From NCBI GenBank assembly GCA_026713205.1, contig JAPOOY010000110.1, positions 1-7,308 of the forward strand: 7,308 nt of DNA. Reading direction: 5' to 3'. Positions 4,737 to 7,308 of this stretch are shown here, piece after piece. A program made the position numbers and the translations under genes. The notes beneath the pieces were generated by a model. It searched no databases and was not told the DNA's origin. It worked only from the letters and a program-made list of their open reading frames with translations. Source of the DNA: Bdellovibrionales bacterium (GTDB taxonomy: Bacteria; Bdellovibrionota; Bdellovibrionia; Bdellovibrionales; UBA1609). The stretch's first letter is position 1, and each line of letters starts with the position of its first letter.

Positions 4737-7308
4737 TTATATCCGTTATTCTTAAAATCGCGTCTTGAAAATCTTCCATGTTTTCCTTTTGCATTTCCTC
4801 CAGTTTACTGAGACCTTCCTGCAGCTTCTTTTTATCAAGCCTTTTAACCTCTTTTTCAAGTTGATTGTATTTTCTAAAAATATGTTGAAAGAGTCCGTCA
4901 GGCAGGCTGGAGGTGTAAAAACTTTCTATATCCCCATCCACTATTATAAGCAAGACATCATCTCTGCTGATAAGGTAGTCTTGAAAACTTTTATTGGCCC
5001 AATCACCCGGTTTCTTAATCAATTCATCCTTAAAATCCGCATAGGCCCTCTGCAAAAAGGGCATTGCGGAAAAAACAGTTTCAGGAGTTTGTCCATTATC
5101 AAGAGGCTTTTGAAACTGGTCATAAAAAGAACCCATATTTTTGCCTTGTTTTGAGCTTGCCATTATGAAATTTTCGTATGAAAAATACATTTCATTGAAT
5201 CTTATAGTCTTCAACATTTTTTCATTTAATTGTAGAGATAGAAATTTCATTTTACTAAATACATTAAAAAGATCATTGACAATTGAATTTAAAGTTTTTA
5301 GATCGGCGGCGGATAAGCCTCCGTTTGTTATGTCACCATCTTCATTCAAATCAAAAGATTTTTCTAAAGCATCTACAATAAAGCTCACATACACCGGATC
5401 AAATATAAATCTGCCAGGTTGTATTTTCTTTATAAAAGAAGATACTATGTTATATATAGGATTTACATCCACTTTATTCTTTTTGTGTCCCTCGGAAAAG
5501 TAAGACTGGAAATTTTCCAGACCTGTTTGACCAAGATAGGGCATATTGTGATCCGCAAGGAATTTCTGAACTTGTTCCGATTCACAATTCTCCACCATCA
5601 AATCAGGTCCAAGCTCCGGAAGGATTTTTCTTTTAATATGCTCTAAATTTAAAAACACAGATTGTCCTTTTTCATTCTGAACTTCACATTTCATGCTTTT
5701 CAGAAAAACATTTTCTCTAAAAAAGTTGAAAATCGGCTCTCTAACCGGATAGTAAAGATCATATATTCTCTTTTTGCATTGTCCGGCTTGAAATTCTTTA
5801 TCATCGCAAGAATACTTTTCAAGAGCCACTTCATAATCTGTTAAACCTTTTTCTTTCAGTTTTTCAGAAATTGCAATAGAAACTATTGACTTATCCGCTT
5901 CTCCCGCCGCTCGTAAATTAATCTCTTTTAAGTTGTCCAAATACTGATAAAATCCAATAATTCTTTTCAGGCGATTTCCAGGAAAACCAAAATTCGGCAC
6001 TAACTCCTGAGTGCGCGGGTTTCTCTGTTCTTTTGTTTTTGCATAAGCATATCTTTCTGAATTAAACATCTTGCGATTGGACTGTTCAATATACTGTTCA
6101 ACAATTTCCTTTGGGCTGGAACCGTAATCTTCCCGTATGCAAAGAAAATCTTCCACTTTAGGATCAAATGTCTTATTGATAACAGTATCCCAGCAGGATT
6201 CATAAACCCTCATTTGAGATAAAGTGTTGTTATCCATCGGTGACTGATCCTCAGGTTTTTTTTCAATTTTTAAATCAATAAGGACTTCTTTTAGAGTTTG
6301 CTCATTATCCTGTGGATTGTATCCTGAGTAACTCTTGCTCTCCAACTGATCCAGATAAAGGTATCTAAGGCTAGCCAAATCATATTTCCCGATAACCGTG
6401 ATAGGAGGAGAATCAACAGGAATATAATCCATGACACTGGAGGATTTAAACAGTTCAAAACCATCAGCATAAGGAAAATATTTTTTTAGATCCTCTACAG
6501 ATTGATAATAGTTGTTTTTATCAAGAGATCCTTTAAAATTGTGTCCTAAACCAAAAGTGTGTCCCATCTCATGAAGAATTATTGACAAAATCGTCTCTTT
6601 AGAAACCTCCCTTTCACATTTTTCAATCACTTTACTGTCCCCTAAAGGATCTCTCGGCTTTAAATTTTTACTTTTTTGTTCGCAAATAAAGCTAATCACC
6701 TCAGGACAGCGTGTTTCAATTTTCTCTCTTACATAAGGAGTCACAGCATGCAATTCTTTCTCTTTTGCTTTGACTTCTCCCTTTGAACAAATGGCGTTGT
6801 TCTTTTTCCTGAAGATTTCGTGCCTTATATAGGAATATATAAAATTTGCATAAATTTTTGAGGTGTTATGTATAAAGACATTGGCGGTTGTTCCCACAAT
6901 CTGTCCTGTATCCGCTTTGGCATAAGAGGGGGCATGTCCCAGCAACCCGGTGTGATATATAACCTTGGATTTAACGAGATTAAGAATATTGTAACGCAAA
7001 TCCCCCAGATCTTTATCTCCTTCGTCATCAGCCAATTCCACTTTGATGGTTTTACAGTCTTGCTCTTCACCTTTCGCCAGGCAGTATTCCTGAGTGATGA
7101 TCTGAAAAGCTCTGTCCCAAAGTTTGACAGCCTCTTCACCTAATTTCCTGTAAAAATCCCCATCATCATCATCTATAGTTCCCATTTCTCCATCTTGATT
7201 GTTCTTTACCGTGTAATTTGAAAAATGCCATTTGATTGTTGTATCTTTTTTACTTGTATTAAAACGAATGAGGCGAAGTGAGCGAAGAAGATCCTCTTCT
7301 TCAAACTC
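4729..7308 (-). CDS. Metzincin-type zinc metalloprotease (DUF4953-like), 5' end outside window
   Basis: The frame stays open to the window edge, giving 859 visible residues. The internal ATG at 7185 is not preferred: the 41 codons before it continue the family pattern (LRLIRF, IKWHFSN) and it has no spaced Shine-Dalgarno. Numbered from the first visible codon, the catalytic site is HEMGHTFGLGH, H246-E247-H250-H256 (6541-6573), a metzincin HExxHxxGxxH. The Met-turn is SVMDY at 291-295 (6424-6438). Upstream WDRAF, DLRYNIL and PSYAKADTGQIVG match the WNKAF, DVRYN and DPRTGEI blocks of DUF4953 proteases, and GKYDLASLRYLY follows the Met-turn as in that family. Twelve cysteines (76, 85, 174, 201, 209, 231, 372, 390, 501, 511, 541, 575) suggest an exported, disulfide-bonded protein. 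About 560 residues follow the Met-turn, including an EF-hand-like loop at 653-664 and a charged coiled-coil-like tail at about 812-852. The signal peptide must lie off-window. Confidence 0.92.
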   Translation of the reverse strand, partial: EFEEEDLLRSLRLIRFNTSKKDTTIKWHFSNYTVKNNQDGEMGTIDDDDGDFYRKLGEEAVKLWDRAFQIITQEYCLAKGEEQDCKTIKVELADDEGDKDLGDLRYNILNLVKSKVIYHTGLLGHAPSYAKADTGQIVGTTANVFIHNTSKIYANFIYSYIRHEIFRKKNNAICSKGEVKAKEKELHAVTPYVREKIETRCPEVISFICEQKSKNLKPRDPLGDSKVIEKCEREVSKETILSIILHEMGHTFGLGHNFKGSLDKNNYYQSVEDLKKYFPYADGFELFKSSSVMDYIPVDSPPITVIGKYDLASLRYLYLDQLESKSYSGYNPQDNEQTLKEVLIDLKIEKKPEDQSPMDNNTLSQMRVYESCWDTVINKTFDPKVEDFLCIREDYGSSPKEIVEQYIEQSNRKMFNSERYAYAKTKEQRNPRTQELVPNFGFPGNRLKRIIGFYQYLDNLKEINLRAAGEADKSIVSIAISEKLKEKGLTDYEVALEKYSCDDKEFQAGQCKKRIYDLYYPVREPIFNFFRENVFLKSMKCEVQNEKGQSVFLNLEHIKRKILPELGPDLMVENCESEQVQKFLADHNMPYLGQTGLENFQSYFSEGHKKNKVDVNPIYNIVSSFIKKIQPGRFIFDPVYVSFIVDALEKSFDLNEDGDITNGGLSAADLKTLNSIVNDLFNVFSKMKFLSLQLNEKMLKTIRFNEMYFSYENFIMASSKQGKNMGSFYDQFQKPLDNGQTPETVFSAMPFLQRAYADFKDELIKKPGDWANKSFQDYLISRDDVLLIIVDGDIESFYTSSLPDGLFQHIFRKYNQLEKEVKRLDKKKLQEGLSKLEEMQKENMEDFQDAILRITDIKQ
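5317..5352 (-). other. EF-hand/dockerin-like calcium loop within the metzincin
   Basis: Residues 653-664 of the visible metzincin read DLNEDGDITNGG followed by Leu. Asp/Asn at loop positions 1, 3, 5 and 7, Gly at 6 and Ile at 8 fit the calcium-loop pattern. Position 12, normally Glu or Asp, is Gly, so binding may be weak or completed by another residue. It lies in the long C-terminal region. Confidence 0.5.

Noticed and set aside
4765..5844. Overlapping plus-strand ORFs antisense to the metzincin gene
   Set aside because: Phe/Leu/Ile-rich products typical of AT-rich antisense frames; the minus-strand product has family motifs.
6825..7143. Two ORFs, one per strand, over the metzincin N-terminal region
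   Set aside because: They overlap the conserved DLRYN and DTGQI blocks of the metzincin in other frames and have no recognisable motifs.
7158..7173. Short cat/atc triplet repeat
   Set aside because: Encodes an Asp run (DDDDGD) within the metzincin frame; simple coding repeat, not a regulatory or CRISPR feature.
7183..7185. ATG at 7185 as the metzincin start
   Set aside because: The frame is open for 41 more codons to the window edge with family-like residues, and no properly spaced Shine-Dalgarno precedes this ATG.

Overview
The window looks like low-GC (about 35-38% by eye) Gram-negative chromosomal DNA. Three envelope-type proteins support this: a zinc peptidase with a lipoprotein signal, an outer-membrane beta-barrel and a cysteine-rich, probably exported metalloprotease. 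The mix of a PreP-like M16C protease and a DUF4953-type metzincin would suit Bdellovibrionota or a similar predatory or environmental lineage, but no marker gene fixes the taxonomy.

Layout. Bases 1-93 form a fold-back repeat with perfect 17-bp ends that starts exactly at the first base of the window, so a repeat may have set the boundary. Bases 94-477 hold no convincing complete gene. They contain a short possible gene tail, a GC hairpin followed by four T, a weak promoter candidate, a 14-nt tandem repeat and a strong Shine-Dalgarno sequence. A 971-codon M16C (presequence-protease-like) metallopeptidase follows on the plus strand from the first ATG at 520. The frame is open further upstream and encodes a lipoprotein signal peptide from 478, directly behind the Shine-Dalgarno, with AUA in the start position. 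Two genes on the minus strand converge on it. The nearer is a 347-residue putative outer-membrane beta-barrel (3531-4574). The farther is a large metzincin-type zinc metalloprotease (4729 to beyond 7308) whose 5' end lies outside the window.

How the genes may work together. The two large proteins are unrelated zinc peptidases, one predicted to be membrane-anchored and the other exported, with a beta-barrel between them. The metzincin could cut proteins and the PreP-like chamber protease could finish the resulting peptides, but only adjacency supports that. The barrel and metzincin genes share a strand 154 nt apart and could be co-transcribed. The M16C gene is convergent and must have its own promoter.

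I found no CRISPR array, tRNA, rRNA, phage gene, transposase or recognisable defence system. The most notable signals are the missing canonical start codon of the M16C lipoprotein, the fold-back element, the divergent architecture of the metzincin, and short open frames lacking start codons in the intergenic gaps.
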